64,000 nt of DNA, from NCBI GenBank assembly GCA_963700925.1, contig OY969553.1, positions 3,038,001 through 3,102,000 of the forward strand, given 5' to 3'. A program made the translations under genes and the position numbers. How positions within the stretch are numbered: position 1 is the first letter of the stretch; each line of letters starts with the position of its first letter. This DNA comes from CAWJMD01 sp963700925 (lineage in GTDB: Bacteria > Actinomycetota > Actinomycetes > Actinomycetales > CAWJMD01). This document shows positions 51,109-59,276 of the stretch, piece after piece. Under the pieces are notes generated by a model. It was not told the DNA's origin. It ran no database searches and saw only the letters and a program-made list of their open reading frames with translations.

Positions 51109-53487
51109 GGGGCGGCTCTTGTGGTCGTCGTCGGCCCCCACCGGCGCGCCGGTGCGGGGGTGGACGGCGCCGGTGCCCGTGCGGGTGCCTGACTCGAGCC
51201 GCACGACGACGGACTTGGACGTGGGCGTGTTGCTGCCATCGGCCGTGGAGTCGAGGGGAACGAGGGGGTTGGTCTCCGGGTAGTAAGCGGCTGCGCACCC
51301 CAGCGGGGTCGAGTACGGCACGACCCTGAAGCCGGCAGCGCGCCGCTCCGTGCCGTCCTCCCACTCGCTGACGAGGTCGACCACGTCGTCGGCGGCCAGC
51401 CCGAGGTCGCGCACGTCGTCGGGGTGCACGAACACGACCCGGCGCCCGTTCGAGATGCCGCGGTACCGGTCGTCGAGGCCGTAGATCGTGGTGTTGAACT
51501 GGTCGTGGCTGCGCAGGGTCTGCAGCAGAAGGCGCCCGGGAGGCACCTGCAGCACCTCGATCGGCGTCACCGAGAACACCGCCCTGCCTGCCTCGGTGGG
51601 GAACGTGCGGCTGTCGCGCGGCGGGTGCGGCAGGACGAAACCGCCTGGGCGCTGGATCTTTTCGTCGTACGCCTCGCAGCCGGGCACGACATGTGCGATG
51701 CGGTGGCGCACGCTCGCGTAGTCGCGCCGGAACTCTGACCACTCGATGTCGAAGCTGTCACCGAGAGTGGCCTCGGCCATCGAGCAGACGATGTCGACCT
51801 CTGATCGCAGTCCGTCGCTCGCCGGCTCCAGCCGGCCGCGCGACGCGTGCACCGCCGACATCGAGTCCTCGACGGTCACCTTCTGCTCGTGCCCGCCGGT
51901 GAGGTCCCGCTCGGTGCGCCCCAGGGCGGGCAGGATGAGCGCCGTCCGTCCGCACACGACGTGCGAGCGGTTGAGCTTGGTCGACACCTGAACGGTGAGG
52001 GCAGCCGACCGCAGCGCGGCCTCGGTCACCTCGGTGTCCGGTGTGGCCGAGACGAAGTTGCCTCCGAGGCCGACGAACACTGACGCCTTGCCGTCGCGCA
52101 TCGCCCGGATCGAGTCCACCGTGTCGAAGCCGTGCTCCCGCGGCGGGTCGAACCCGAACTCGCTCTGCAGCGCGTCGAGGAACCACGTCGGCGGGCGCTC
52201 CCAGATGCCCATCGTCCGGTCGCCCTGCACGTTCGAGTGCCCCCGCACAGGGCACAGCCCAGCGCCGGGCCGGCCGATCGACCCCTGCAGCAGCGCGACG
52301 TTGACGAACTCCTTGATCGTGCCGACCGCGTTGCGGTGCTGGGTGATGCCCATCGCCCAGCAGTGCACGATGGAGTCCGCCTCCATGAACATCGCTGCGG
52401 CGTCCTCGATCTCGGCCGTCGTCAGCCCGGTTGCCTCCAGCACCGTGTCCCAGTCGAGGGACCGCGCGTGCTCGGCCCACGCCTCGAAGCCGGTCGTGTG
52501 CCGCGAGATGAAGTCGAGATCGGCGACGGCCCCGGGCCGGCCGGCAGCAGCAGCGGCGTCCTCGGCCGTCACCAGCAGGTGACCGATGGCCTGGAACAGG
52601 GCGAGGTCTCCGTTGACCCGGATCTGCAGGTGGCGGTCGGCGAGAGCCGTTCCGACGCCGCTCAGCCCACGAAGGGTCTGGGGGTTGTCGAACTTCGTCA
52701 GGCCGGCCTCGTGCAGCGGGTTGACCGCCAGGATCTTGGCGCCGTTCCGCTTGGCCTTCTCGAGAGCGCTGAGCATCCGCGGGTGGTTGGTGCCGGGGTT
52801 CTGCCCGCTGATGACGATCAGGTCGGCGTCGTACACGTCCTGCAGGGAGACGCTGCCCTTGCCGATGCCGATCGTCTCCGCGAGCGCCATCGAGGTCGAC
52901 TCGTGGCACATGTTCGAGCAGTCCGGCAGGTTGTTGGTGCCGAACGCGCGGGCGAAGAGCTGGTAGCAGAACGCGGCCTCGTTCGACGTCCGGCCCGAGG
53001 TGTAGAAGAGGGCCTCGTCAGGGCTGCTGAGCTCGTTCAGGTGCTGGGCGATGAGCGCGAAGGCCTCGTCCCAGCCGATCGGCGTGTAGTGGCGGGCGCC
53101 TTCGCGGCGGACCATCGGGTGCGTGAGCCGTCCCTGCTGTCCCAGCCAGTAGTCGCTGCGTCCGTCCAGGTCGTCGAGGGGGTGCTCGGCGAAGAACCGA
53201 GGGCCGACCCGGCGGACGGTGGCCTCCTCCGCGACGGCCTTGGCGCCGTTCTCGCAGAACTCCGCCGTGTGCCGGTGGTCGGGGTCGGGCCACGCGCACC
53301 CCTGGCAGTCGAACCCGTCCTTCTGGTTGACCCGTAACAGCGTCCGCACGGACCGGTTGACGCCCATCTGGCCGACGGCGATCCTCAGGCTCTTCACCAC
53401 CGCGGTGAGGCCGGCGGACGTGCGCTTCGGCCGGCCGACCTCGAGGGCCGTCTCGTCGATGTCGTCGACGGGCGGACGCGTGACCAT
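51088..53487 (-). CDS. FdhF/YdeP-family molybdopterin oxidoreductase
   Basis: 799 residues. Member of the molybdopterin oxidoreductase superfamily, YdeP branch. The N-terminal DGFDCQGCAWPDP region with further Cys at TAEFCENGAKA may bind a metal cluster, but lacks the full 4-Cys spacing of typical formate dehydrogenases. Molybdopterin-binding blocks are visible: FYTSGRTSNEAAFCYQLFARAFGTNNLPDCSNMCHEST (in part, about 150-185), VISGQNPGTNHPRML, and C-terminal QFNTTIYGLDDRYRGI with FVHPDD. YdeP-type proteins are linked to acid resistance and formate-like chemistry, but activity is poorly defined. ATG 53487 follows GGAGGAG. No partner subunits nearby. Confidence 0.88.
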   Translation of the reverse strand: MVTRPPVDDIDETALEVGRPKRTSAGLTAVVKSLRIAVGQMGVNRSVRTLLRVNQKDGFDCQGCAWPDPDHRHTAEFCENGAKAVAEEATVRRVGPRFFAEHPLDDLDGRSDYWLGQQGRLTHPMVRREGARHYTPIGWDEAFALIAQHLNELSSPDEALFYTSGRTSNEAAFCYQLFARAFGTNNLPDCSNMCHESTSMALAETIGIGKGSVSLQDVYDADLIVISGQNPGTNHPRMLSALEKAKRNGAKILAVNPLHEAGLTKFDNPQTLRGLSGVGTALADRHLQIRVNGDLALFQAIGHLLVTAEDAAAAAGRPGAVADLDFISRHTTGFEAWAEHARSLDWDTVLEATGLTTAEIEDAAAMFMEADSIVHCWAMGITQHRNAVGTIKEFVNVALLQGSIGRPGAGLCPVRGHSNVQGDRTMGIWERPPTWFLDALQSEFGFDPPREHGFDTVDSIRAMRDGKASVFVGLGGNFVSATPDTEVTEAALRSAALTVQVSTKLNRSHVVCGRTALILPALGRTERDLTGGHEQKVTVEDSMSAVHASRGRLEPASDGLRSEVDIVCSMAEATLGDSFDIEWSEFRRDYASVRHRIAHVVPGCEAYDEKIQRPGGFVLPHPPRDSRTFPTEAGRAVFSVTPIEVLQVPPGRLLLQTLRSHDQFNTTIYGLDDRYRGISNGRRVVFVHPDDVRDLGLAADDVVDLVSEWEDGTERRAAGFRVVPYSTPLGCAAAYYPETNPLVPLDSTADGSNTPTSKSVVVRLESGTRTGTGAVHPRTGAPVGADDDHKSRPEPPHLS

Positions 53488-53514
53488 CGGGCTCCTCCGG
53501 GCTGCGATCTGGGC

Positions 53515-53538
53515 TGATCTCCGAGTTGATCTCAGAGT
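53515..53538. repeat. 12-bp direct repeat upstream of the YdeP-type gene
   Basis: TGATCTCCGAGT (53515-53526) followed directly by TGATCTCAGAGT (53527-53538), one mismatch. It lies 28 bp before the oxidoreductase start on the minus strand, in promoter position. Possible regulator site. Confidence 0.45.
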
Positions 53539-53636
53539 TGGTACCCCTCGTCCACTCGACCCTAGCTCTGCTGGCACCGACCGGCGCTGTGGCCGATTCA
53601 ACACCTGAGACCGAGCGACGCCACCTCGCGGGTCGA

Positions 53637-53642
53637 TAGCCT
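53637..53642 (+). promoter_or_regulatory. Leaderless -10 box of the B12-binding gene
   Basis: TAGCCT ends 6 nt before GTG 53649 with no SD. Same arrangement as at pdxH and the DtxR-family gene. Confidence 0.48.
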
Positions 53643-53648
53643 GCGCTG

Positions 53649-54056
53649 GTGCAGACCCACCCCCTCCGCATCGTGGTCGCGAAGCCTGGGCTCGACGGTC
53701 ACGACCGGGGAGCCAAGGTCGTCGCCCGCGCCCTGCGTGACGCGGGGATGGAGGTCATCTACACGGGCCTGCACCAGACACCCGAGGCCATCGTCGACGC
53801 GGCCATCGCCGAGGACGCCGACGCGATCGGGCTGTCGATCCTCTCCGGGGCGCACCTGACGCTGTTCGCGAAGGTGGTGGACCTGCTCCGCGCGAAGGAC
53901 GCCGCCGACATCGTGGTCTTCGGCGGAGGGATCGTCCCGGAGGACGACGTCGCGGTGCTCGAGAGCACCGGCGTCGCCAAGGTCTTCACCCCCGGAACGC
54001 CGATGCACGAGATCGTCACGTGGGTGCGAGCCAACGTGGGGAGCGACCCCCGCTAG
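53649..54056 (+). CDS. Stand-alone cobalamin (B12)-binding protein, methylmalonyl-CoA mutase C-terminal domain type
   Basis: 135 residues. Complete B12-binding Rossmann-like domain: KPGLDGHDRGAKVVARALRDAG contains the DxHxxG His that ligands cobalt, SILSGAHLTLFAKVVDLL is the SxL motif, and VVFGGGIVPEDDVAVLE the GG motif. This matches the small C-terminal domain of methylmalonyl-CoA mutase or the small subunit of isobutyryl-/ethylmalonyl-type mutases. No large mutase subunit is in the window. It precedes sucCD, whose substrate succinyl-CoA is the mutase product, so a metabolic link is plausible. Confidence 0.88.
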   Translation: MQTHPLRIVVAKPGLDGHDRGAKVVARALRDAGMEVIYTGLHQTPEAIVDAAIAEDADAIGLSILSGAHLTLFAKVVDLLRAKDAADIVVFGGGIVPEDDVAVLESTGVAKVFTPGTPMHEIVTWVRANVGSDPR

Positions 54057-54091
54057 GCTCCACGGGGTTTCCAGCGAGTTTCCAGCAAGGC
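54054..54091 (+). promoter_or_regulatory. sucCD promoter region
   Basis: A -10-like TAGGCT (54054-54059) overlaps the stop codon of the B12-binding gene, predicting a leader of about 50 nt before sucC. The leader contains TTTCCAGC twice (54068-54075 and 54079-54086), an 11-bp period. GAAGGAC lies upstream of the GTG start. Confidence 0.35.
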
Positions 54092-54116
54092 TTTCGACGA
54101 CGAAGGACGGACGCAC

Positions 54117-55283
54117 GTGGACCTGTTCGAGTACCAGGCTCGTGACCTCTTTGCTGCGCACGGTGTCCCCGTGCTCGACGCCGTGGTCGCCACCACTCCC
54201 GACGAGGCGCGGGCCGCAGCCGAGAAGCTCGGCGGAGGCACGGTCGTGGTCAAGGCGCAGGTCAAGACCGGTGGCCGCGGCAAGGCCGGCGGCGTGAAGC
54301 TCGCGAAGTCACCTGACGAGGCCGCCGAGAAGGCGTCCGAGATCCTCGGCATGGACATCAAGGGGCACACGGTGCACCGCGTGATGGTCGCCCAGGGCGC
54401 CGACATCGCCGAGGAGTACTACTTCTCGCTGCTGCTCGACCGGGCGAACCGCAGCTACCTGGCGATGTGCAGCGTCGAGGGCGGCATGGACATCGAGACC
54501 CTCGCCGAGGAGCGGCCGGAGGCGCTGGCCAAGATCGCCGTCGACCCGCAGGTCGGCATCGACGCCGCCAAGGCCGACGAGATCGTCACTGCCGCAGGGT
54601 TCGCCGACGACGTCAAGGGCCAGATCGCGGATGTGCTGCAGACGCTGTGGACGGTCTACCGCGAGGAGGACGCCACGCTCGTCGAGGTCAACCCGCTGGT
54701 GAAGACGGGCGACGGCAGGATCATCGCCCTGGACGGCAAGGTCTCCCTCGACGCGAACGCCGACTTCCGCCACCCGCAGCACGCCGAGCTCGAGGACAAG
54801 GCCGCGGCCGACCCGCTCGAGCAGGCCGCGCAGGAGAAGGGCCTCAACTACGTCAAGCTCGACGGTGAGGTCGGCATCATCGGCAACGGCGCCGGGCTCG
54901 TGATGAGCACGCTCGACGTGGTCGCCTACGCCGGTGAGGAGCTCGGCGTGAAGCCGGCCAACTTCCTCGACATCGGCGGCGGCGCGTCCGCGCAGGTGAT
55001 GGCGGACGGGCTGCACATCATCCTCGGCGACGCGCAGGTGAAGTCGGTGTTCGTCAACGTGTTCGGCGGCATCACCGCATGCGACGCGGTCGCCGACGGC
55101 ATCGTGCACGCGCTGGAGATCCTGGGTGACGAGGCGACCAAGCCGCTCGTCGTCCGGCTGGACGGCAACAACGTGGAGGAAGGGCGACGGATCCTGGCCG
55201 AGGCGGCGCACCCGCTGGTCACCCTCGCAGACACCATGGACGGCGCGGCCCGCAAGGCCGCCGAGCTCGCTGCGGCGAACTGA
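54117..55283 (+). CDS. sucC: Succinyl-CoA synthetase (ADP-forming) beta subunit
   Basis: 388 residues. With SucD it interconverts succinyl-CoA and succinate with ATP formation in the TCA cycle. ATP-grasp N-terminal part MDLFEYQARDLFAAHGVPV, VVKAQVKTGGRGKAGGVKLA with ATP-binding residues, EVNPLV metal-binding motif near 198-203, and C-terminal CoA-ligase part GAGLVMSTLDVV, FLDIGGGAS, VNVFGGITACD. Length is normal. GTG start. The sucD start is 18 nt after its stop, so the genes form an operon. Confidence 0.96.
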   Translation: MDLFEYQARDLFAAHGVPVLDAVVATTPDEARAAAEKLGGGTVVVKAQVKTGGRGKAGGVKLAKSPDEAAEKASEILGMDIKGHTVHRVMVAQGADIAEEYYFSLLLDRANRSYLAMCSVEGGMDIETLAEERPEALAKIAVDPQVGIDAAKADEIVTAAGFADDVKGQIADVLQTLWTVYREEDATLVEVNPLVKTGDGRIIALDGKVSLDANADFRHPQHAELEDKAAADPLEQAAQEKGLNYVKLDGEVGIIGNGAGLVMSTLDVVAYAGEELGVKPANFLDIGGGASAQVMADGLHIILGDAQVKSVFVNVFGGITACDAVADGIVHALEILGDEATKPLVVRLDGNNVEEGRRILAEAAHPLVTLADTMDGAARKAAELAAAN

Positions 55284-55301
55284 GACAAGGGACTTCACAA
55301 C

Positions 55302-56195
55302 ATGGCGATCTTCCTCACCGAGAACAGCAAAGTCATCGTCCAGGGGATGACCGGCTCCGAGGGACGCAAGCACACGCAGCGGATGCTGGCGTCCGGCACG
55401 AACATCGTCGGCGGCGTAAACCCGCGCAAGGCCGGCGAGAGCGTCGAGTTCGACGGCGGCACAACGGTGCCCGTGTTCGGTTCCGTTTCCGACGCGATCG
55501 CTGACACGGGCGCCGACGTCAGTGTCATCTTCGTGCCGGCCGCCTTCACCAAGGCTGCCGTCGTCGAGGCCGTCGACGCGGCCATCCCGCTCGCGGTGGT
55601 GATCACCGAGGGCGTGCCGGTCAAGGACACCGCGGAGTTCTTCGCGTACGCGCAGAGCAAGGGCACCACGCGCCTGATCGGCCCGAACTGCCCCGGCCTG
55701 ATCAGCCCCGGCAAGTCGAACGCGGGCATCATCCCGGCCGACATCTCCGGCCCGGGACGCATCGGCCTGGTCTCCAAGTCGGGCACCCTGACCTACCAGA
55801 TGATGTACGAGCTGCGGGACTTCGGCTTCTCGTCCGCCGTCGGCATCGGGGGCGACCCGGTGATCGGCACCACGCACATCGACGCGCTGCAGGCCTTCCA
55901 GGACGACCCCGAGACCGACGCGATCGTGATGATCGGCGAGATCGGCGGCGACGCCGAGGAGCGTGCGGCCGCGTACATCTCGGAGCACGTCACGAAGCCG
56001 GTGGTCGGGTACGTCGCTGGCTTCACCGCCCCAGAGGGCAAGACGATGGGCCACGCAGGCGCCATCGTGTCGGGGTCGTCGGGTACCGCGCAGGCGAAGA
56101 AGGAGGCCCTCGAGGCCGCCGGGGTGAAGGTCGGCAAGACGCCGTCCGAGACCGCCGACCTGATGCGCGAGATCATGCAGGCCGCCCAGTCCTGA
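55302..56195 (+). CDS. sucD: Succinyl-CoA synthetase alpha subunit
   Basis: 297 residues. CoA-binding N-terminal domain (VIVQGMTGSEGRKHTQRMLASG, NIVGGVNPRKAGE) and ligase domain with the phosphorylated His251 in MGHAGAIVSG. GPNCPGLISPGK and SGTLTYQMMYEL are typical SucD motifs. Forms the catalytic complex with SucC. ATG start with nearby GGGA. The hypothetical gene 29 nt downstream may belong to the same transcript. Confidence 0.96.
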   Translation: MAIFLTENSKVIVQGMTGSEGRKHTQRMLASGTNIVGGVNPRKAGESVEFDGGTTVPVFGSVSDAIADTGADVSVIFVPAAFTKAAVVEAVDAAIPLAVVITEGVPVKDTAEFFAYAQSKGTTRLIGPNCPGLISPGKSNAGIIPADISGPGRIGLVSKSGTLTYQMMYELRDFGFSSAVGIGGDPVIGTTHIDALQAFQDDPETDAIVMIGEIGGDAEERAAAYISEHVTKPVVGYVAGFTAPEGKTMGHAGAIVSGSSGTAQAKKEALEAAGVKVGKTPSETADLMREIMQAAQS

Positions 56196-56224
56196 CCCCG
56201 GGTCGAGGCACGTCGTCGGGGTTC

Positions 56225-56623
56225 GTGCGCTGGGAGTCGCCGACCCCGAACGCGCGTGGTGCCCATGTCGGCGTCTTCGGCCTCGCGAACGGCCTCGCTC
56301 ACCGCGGAGTGCTCAGTGCTGACGACTGGACGTGGTGGCGGGCGAGCAACGACGTGGGTGACGCCGCCTACCTAGACCCCGCGACGGTCGATCCGACGCT
56401 CTTCGACAAGGCGGTTCACCCCGTCACGAGCTGCTGGTTCAAGACATCTGCTGTCCACCTGCTGGGGCACGTCCCCGGGTATCTCGCGCTCCTGGACCGG
56501 TACCGCGTGCCATGGCGCGAGGTGCGGCCCTCGGACCCGGGCAAGGTGCTGTACGAGGACGAGGTCCAGGTCGTTGTGGTGCCCCACGCGAGCGCGGAGA
56601 TGCCTCACTCCACGATCGAGTGA
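56225..56623 (+). CDS. Conserved actinobacterial protein of unknown function
   Basis: 132 residues, soluble, acidic. Begins RWESPTPNARGAHVGVFGLANGLA and ends DPGKVLYEDEVQVVVVPHA. The many Trp and the pattern ADDWTWWRASNDVGDAAYLDP look conserved rather than random, and I recall similar short proteins in other actinobacteria, but no function is known to me. GTG 56225 is 29 nt after sucD with no strong SD. The position may be incidental. Confidence 0.6.
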   Translation: MRWESPTPNARGAHVGVFGLANGLAHRGVLSADDWTWWRASNDVGDAAYLDPATVDPTLFDKAVHPVTSCWFKTSAVHLLGHVPGYLALLDRYRVPWREVRPSDPGKVLYEDEVQVVVVPHASAEMPHSTIE

Positions 56624-56726
56624 GGAGAAGTCGGGCTTTGCGTTGACCTGATGGCCCTGCTTCTCCGCACTCGTTGGCGGGCCGCACCGGCGTGGGAGCA
56701 CCGCGTCCGCCGCAAGTCAGGCGACG

Positions 56727-58028
56727 ATGGACCGGATGATCCTGCTGACGCGCGACCGACCACCGACCGGGCGGTCGGGCACCTCCTCGACGCCGGCCGT
56801 CGGGGAGCGCACGCCGCTCAGGTCGCCTGCCCTCCTCGGGGTCCTCGCCGCCGCGCAGGCGGTGCTGGCGGGTCTCGTGTTCTCCGTCGTGCCGACCCTG
56901 CTGGTGTGGATGACCTCGACGCGCGTCGAAGCACTGTGGAGCGAGACCGTGCGGGTCGGCGCGGACGTCTGGCTTCTCGCGCACGGCACCCCGGTCGCCT
57001 TGCCGTCGGGCAGCTTCTCGTTGGTGCCGCTGGGTTTCACGCTCGTGCCGCTCGGTCTGTGCTGGGTCGCGGGGAGGCGCATGGTCGAGGCGCTGCGGGC
57101 CGTCTCACCGTCGGTGTCGCGACGGAGCCTGGCGCGGGCGCTCGGTACGTTCACCGGCGTCTACGCCGTCTCGGTCGGTGGCGTCGCGCTGGCTGCGGCG
57201 TCGCAGGCTGCACGCCCGATAGAGGGGCGTGCGGTGCTGGGCGGCGCGCTGGTCGCGGCACTGGGGTCGGCCGTCGCGAGCCGTGGCTGCTGGCAGCTGG
57301 AGGGGCCGCAGTTGCAGCGCGCCGTTCGGGTCGGACGGGCCACGCTCCACGCCGTCACGGGGTGGCTCGCTGTGTCGGCCGTGCTCCTGGGCGTGGCGAC
57401 CGTCGCCGGGTGGGACCGGGTGGCGACCCTGCACACCGCGCTCGACCCCGGCCCTGGGGGGCACGTCGGCGTGGTGCTGCTCCAGCTGGCCCTGCTGCCG
57501 GTCCTCGTCGTCTGGTCCGGGGCCTGGGTGGCCGGGCCGGGCTTCTCGGTCGGCGTCGGCACGTCGGTCAGTCCCGGTCTGACCGACCTGGGGCCGCTGC
57601 CCGCACTGCCGGCCCTGGGAGTGCTGCCCGAGCCGGGGGCTCAGGGCGCGGGAGCCGGCCTCGTGGTGCTCATGGTGGTCGCCGTGGGCGCGGCGGCGGG
57701 CGTGCGAGCGGTCCGCGGCCGGCAGGATGCGCCGCTGCTCGACGCCATCTTCGACCTCGCCGCGATGGCGGTCGTGAGCGGACTCGTGGCCGCCGTCCTC
57801 GCGTCGTGCGCCTCCGGCGCGGTCGGGCCCGGACGGATGGCGACGGTCGGGCCGGTGCCCTGGCAGGTGGGGCTGGCCCTCGCCGGCGAGCTTCTCGCGG
57901 GCGCGCTGGTGTCCGGGTTGCTGGCTAGGTTCGCCGAGAATCGGTTCGGACGGGCCGCCGACAGCAGAGCCTGGGCCTCCGGCAAACGGACCTGGCTCAA
58001 CCGCCGTCGAGCGGGACGAGCCGGCTGA
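56727..58028 (+). CDS. DUF6350 polytopic membrane protein (PerM-like)
   Basis: 433 residues with about ten hydrophobic segments, separated by short loops. The position between sucCD and purNH and the overall topology match the DUF6350 family; the mycobacterial relative PerM stabilises divisome components. Recognisable stretches include SFSLVPLGFTLVPLGLCWVAGRR and the C-terminal FAENRFGRAADSRAW basic tail. ATG 56727, or ATG 56736 three codons later. The last 32 bp overlap the convergent membrane-protein gene. Role in cell division is inferred from the family only. Confidence 0.75.
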   Translation: MDRMILLTRDRPPTGRSGTSSTPAVGERTPLRSPALLGVLAAAQAVLAGLVFSVVPTLLVWMTSTRVEALWSETVRVGADVWLLAHGTPVALPSGSFSLVPLGFTLVPLGLCWVAGRRMVEALRAVSPSVSRRSLARALGTFTGVYAVSVGGVALAAASQAARPIEGRAVLGGALVAALGSAVASRGCWQLEGPQLQRAVRVGRATLHAVTGWLAVSAVLLGVATVAGWDRVATLHTALDPGPGGHVGVVLLQLALLPVLVVWSGAWVAGPGFSVGVGTSVSPGLTDLGPLPALPALGVLPEPGAQGAGAGLVVLMVVAVGAAAGVRAVRGRQDAPLLDAIFDLAAMAVVSGLVAAVLASCASGAVGPGRMATVGPVPWQVGLALAGELLAGALVSGLLARFAENRFGRAADSRAWASGKRTWLNRRRAGRAG

Positions 58029-58452
58029 TCCGGTCCTCGAGCTCCTGCCGACAGGCAGCCTTGCCCTGTTCGGTGATGGCCCCGGCCCGGCACTGCTGGT
58101 AGTCCCACTGCAGCGGCCACGACACGACCACCACGAGCTGCATCACCAGAGTCAGCGCCGCCAGGCCCAGCCCGGCGATCAGTCCGATGCGAGGCAGGCC
58201 CTGCACGCGCAGGCGGACCGCAGAGGCCAGCGCCCTGACCCCGACCACCATCGCCCCGATCGACGCCGCCAACGCAGCGGCGGACCACGGCAGCGGCAGA
58301 CCCGACACGATCACCGAGCAGATCATCAGCAGGGCGAAGAGCCGCACCGAGCCCAGGAGCTGCTTGGCCCCGGCGCGGTCGGGCACCGTCAGGTCCGGGT
58401 CCCCGGGCTGCGCTGGGTCTCCGGGCTTCGTTGGGCCGGCGGGCTGGGTCAC
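57997..58452 (-). CDS. Small membrane protein of unknown function
   Basis: 151 residues. A Pro/Gly/Asp-rich cytoplasmic N-terminus (PGDPAQPGDPD) is followed by three hydrophobic segments (about 36-55, 59-75 and 88-112) and a short extracytoplasmic tail with two Cys (QQCRAGAITEQGKAACRQ). GTG 58452 follows GAAGGA. Its upstream region contains the 11-bp tandem array shared with purN. I cannot name a family. Confidence 0.65.
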   Translation of the reverse strand: MTQPAGPTKPGDPAQPGDPDLTVPDRAGAKQLLGSVRLFALLMICSVIVSGLPLPWSAAALAASIGAMVVGVRALASAVRLRVQGLPRIGLIAGLGLAALTLVMQLVVVVSWPLQWDYQQCRAGAITEQGKAACRQELEDRISRLVPLDGG

Positions 58453-58474
58453 GGGTTCCTTCGGCTCCTCAGTG

Positions 58475-58551
58475 CTGCTGTCGGACTGCTGTCGGGCTGC
58501 TGTCGGGCTGCTGTCGGGCTGCTGTCGGGCTGCTGTCGGGCTGCTGTCGGG
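58475..58551. repeat. Seven 11-bp tandem repeats (CTGCTGTCGGG) between divergent promoters
   Basis: Seven consecutive units; the first ends in A instead of G, the other six are identical. The array starts 22 bp upstream of the minus-strand membrane-protein gene and ends 30 bp before a -10-like TATCGT (58582-58587) that is 8 nt before the purN start. It therefore occupies the zone upstream of both promoters. An 11-bp period places every unit on one face of the helix. Confidence 0.93.
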
Positions 58552-58595
58552 CCGGTGCGCGAGGCACGGGTCGGTGGCGGCTATCGTCCCTGATC

Positions 58596-59276
58596 GTGGC
58601 GGACGAGGCGACGGCGACCCCGGGTGACGTCCCCCGGACCTCGGTCGTGCCTGCTGTTGTTGAGAAGGGCCGCCCCGCCCGTCTCGTCGTGCTGGTCTCG
58701 GGGACGGGCACCAACCTGGCGGCCCTGCTCAGCGCGACGGACGACCCCACCTTCGGCGCGGACGTGGTCGCCGTCGGTGCCGACCGCGACGGGATCGCCG
58801 GTCTCGAAAGAGCTCGCGAGCGAGGCGTCGACACCTTCGTCCTGCGGGTGCGCGACTGCCCGGACCGGGCGGCATGGGACGCGCGGATGACCGAGCTGGT
58901 CTCCGCCCACGACCCCGACCTCGTCGTCTCGGCCGGCTTCATGAAGCTCGCCGGGCCGTCGTTCCTGCAGCGGTTCGCCGGCCGGTACGTGAACACCCAT
59001 CCCGCCCTGCTGCCGTCCTTTCCCGGCATGAGCGGCGCCGCCGACGCGCTCGCCTACGGTGTCAAGGTCACCGGCGCGACCCTGTTCCTCGTCGACGATG
59101 GTGTCGACACCGGGCCGATCCTCGCTCAGACAGTGGTCGAGGTGGCCGACGACGACACGACGGAGTCCCTGCACGAGCGCATCAAGACGGTCGAGCGCCA
59201 GATGCTCGTCGAGACCGTCGGCCGGATGGTGCGCCACGGCTGGACCGTCCACGACAGAAAGGTCACGATCCCGTGA
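58596..59276 (+). CDS. purN: Phosphoribosylglycinamide formyltransferase
   Basis: 226 residues. Transfers formyl from 10-formyl-THF to GAR in step three of purine synthesis. Motifs: VVLVSGTGTNLAALL at the N-terminus, SAGFMKLAG, catalytic Asn and His in VNTHPALLPSFPG, and Asp in VDDGVDTGPIL. About 25 extra N-terminal residues precede the conserved core. GTG 58596 has no SD but has a TATCGT box 8 nt upstream, so it is probably leaderless; GTG 58647 is an alternative. Overlaps the purH start by 4 bp. Confidence 0.93.
   Translation: MADEATATPGDVPRTSVVPAVVEKGRPARLVVLVSGTGTNLAALLSATDDPTFGADVVAVGADRDGIAGLERARERGVDTFVLRVRDCPDRAAWDARMTELVSAHDPDLVVSAGFMKLAGPSFLQRFAGRYVNTHPALLPSFPGMSGAADALAYGVKVTGATLFLVDDGVDTGPILAQTVVEVADDDTTESLHERIKTVERQMLVETVGRMVRHGWTVHDRKVTIP

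Noticed and set aside
52132..53337. 401-residue ORF on the plus strand within the YdeP-type gene
   Set aside because: Antisense shadow caused by high GC; rich in Arg/Pro/Val with no family features.
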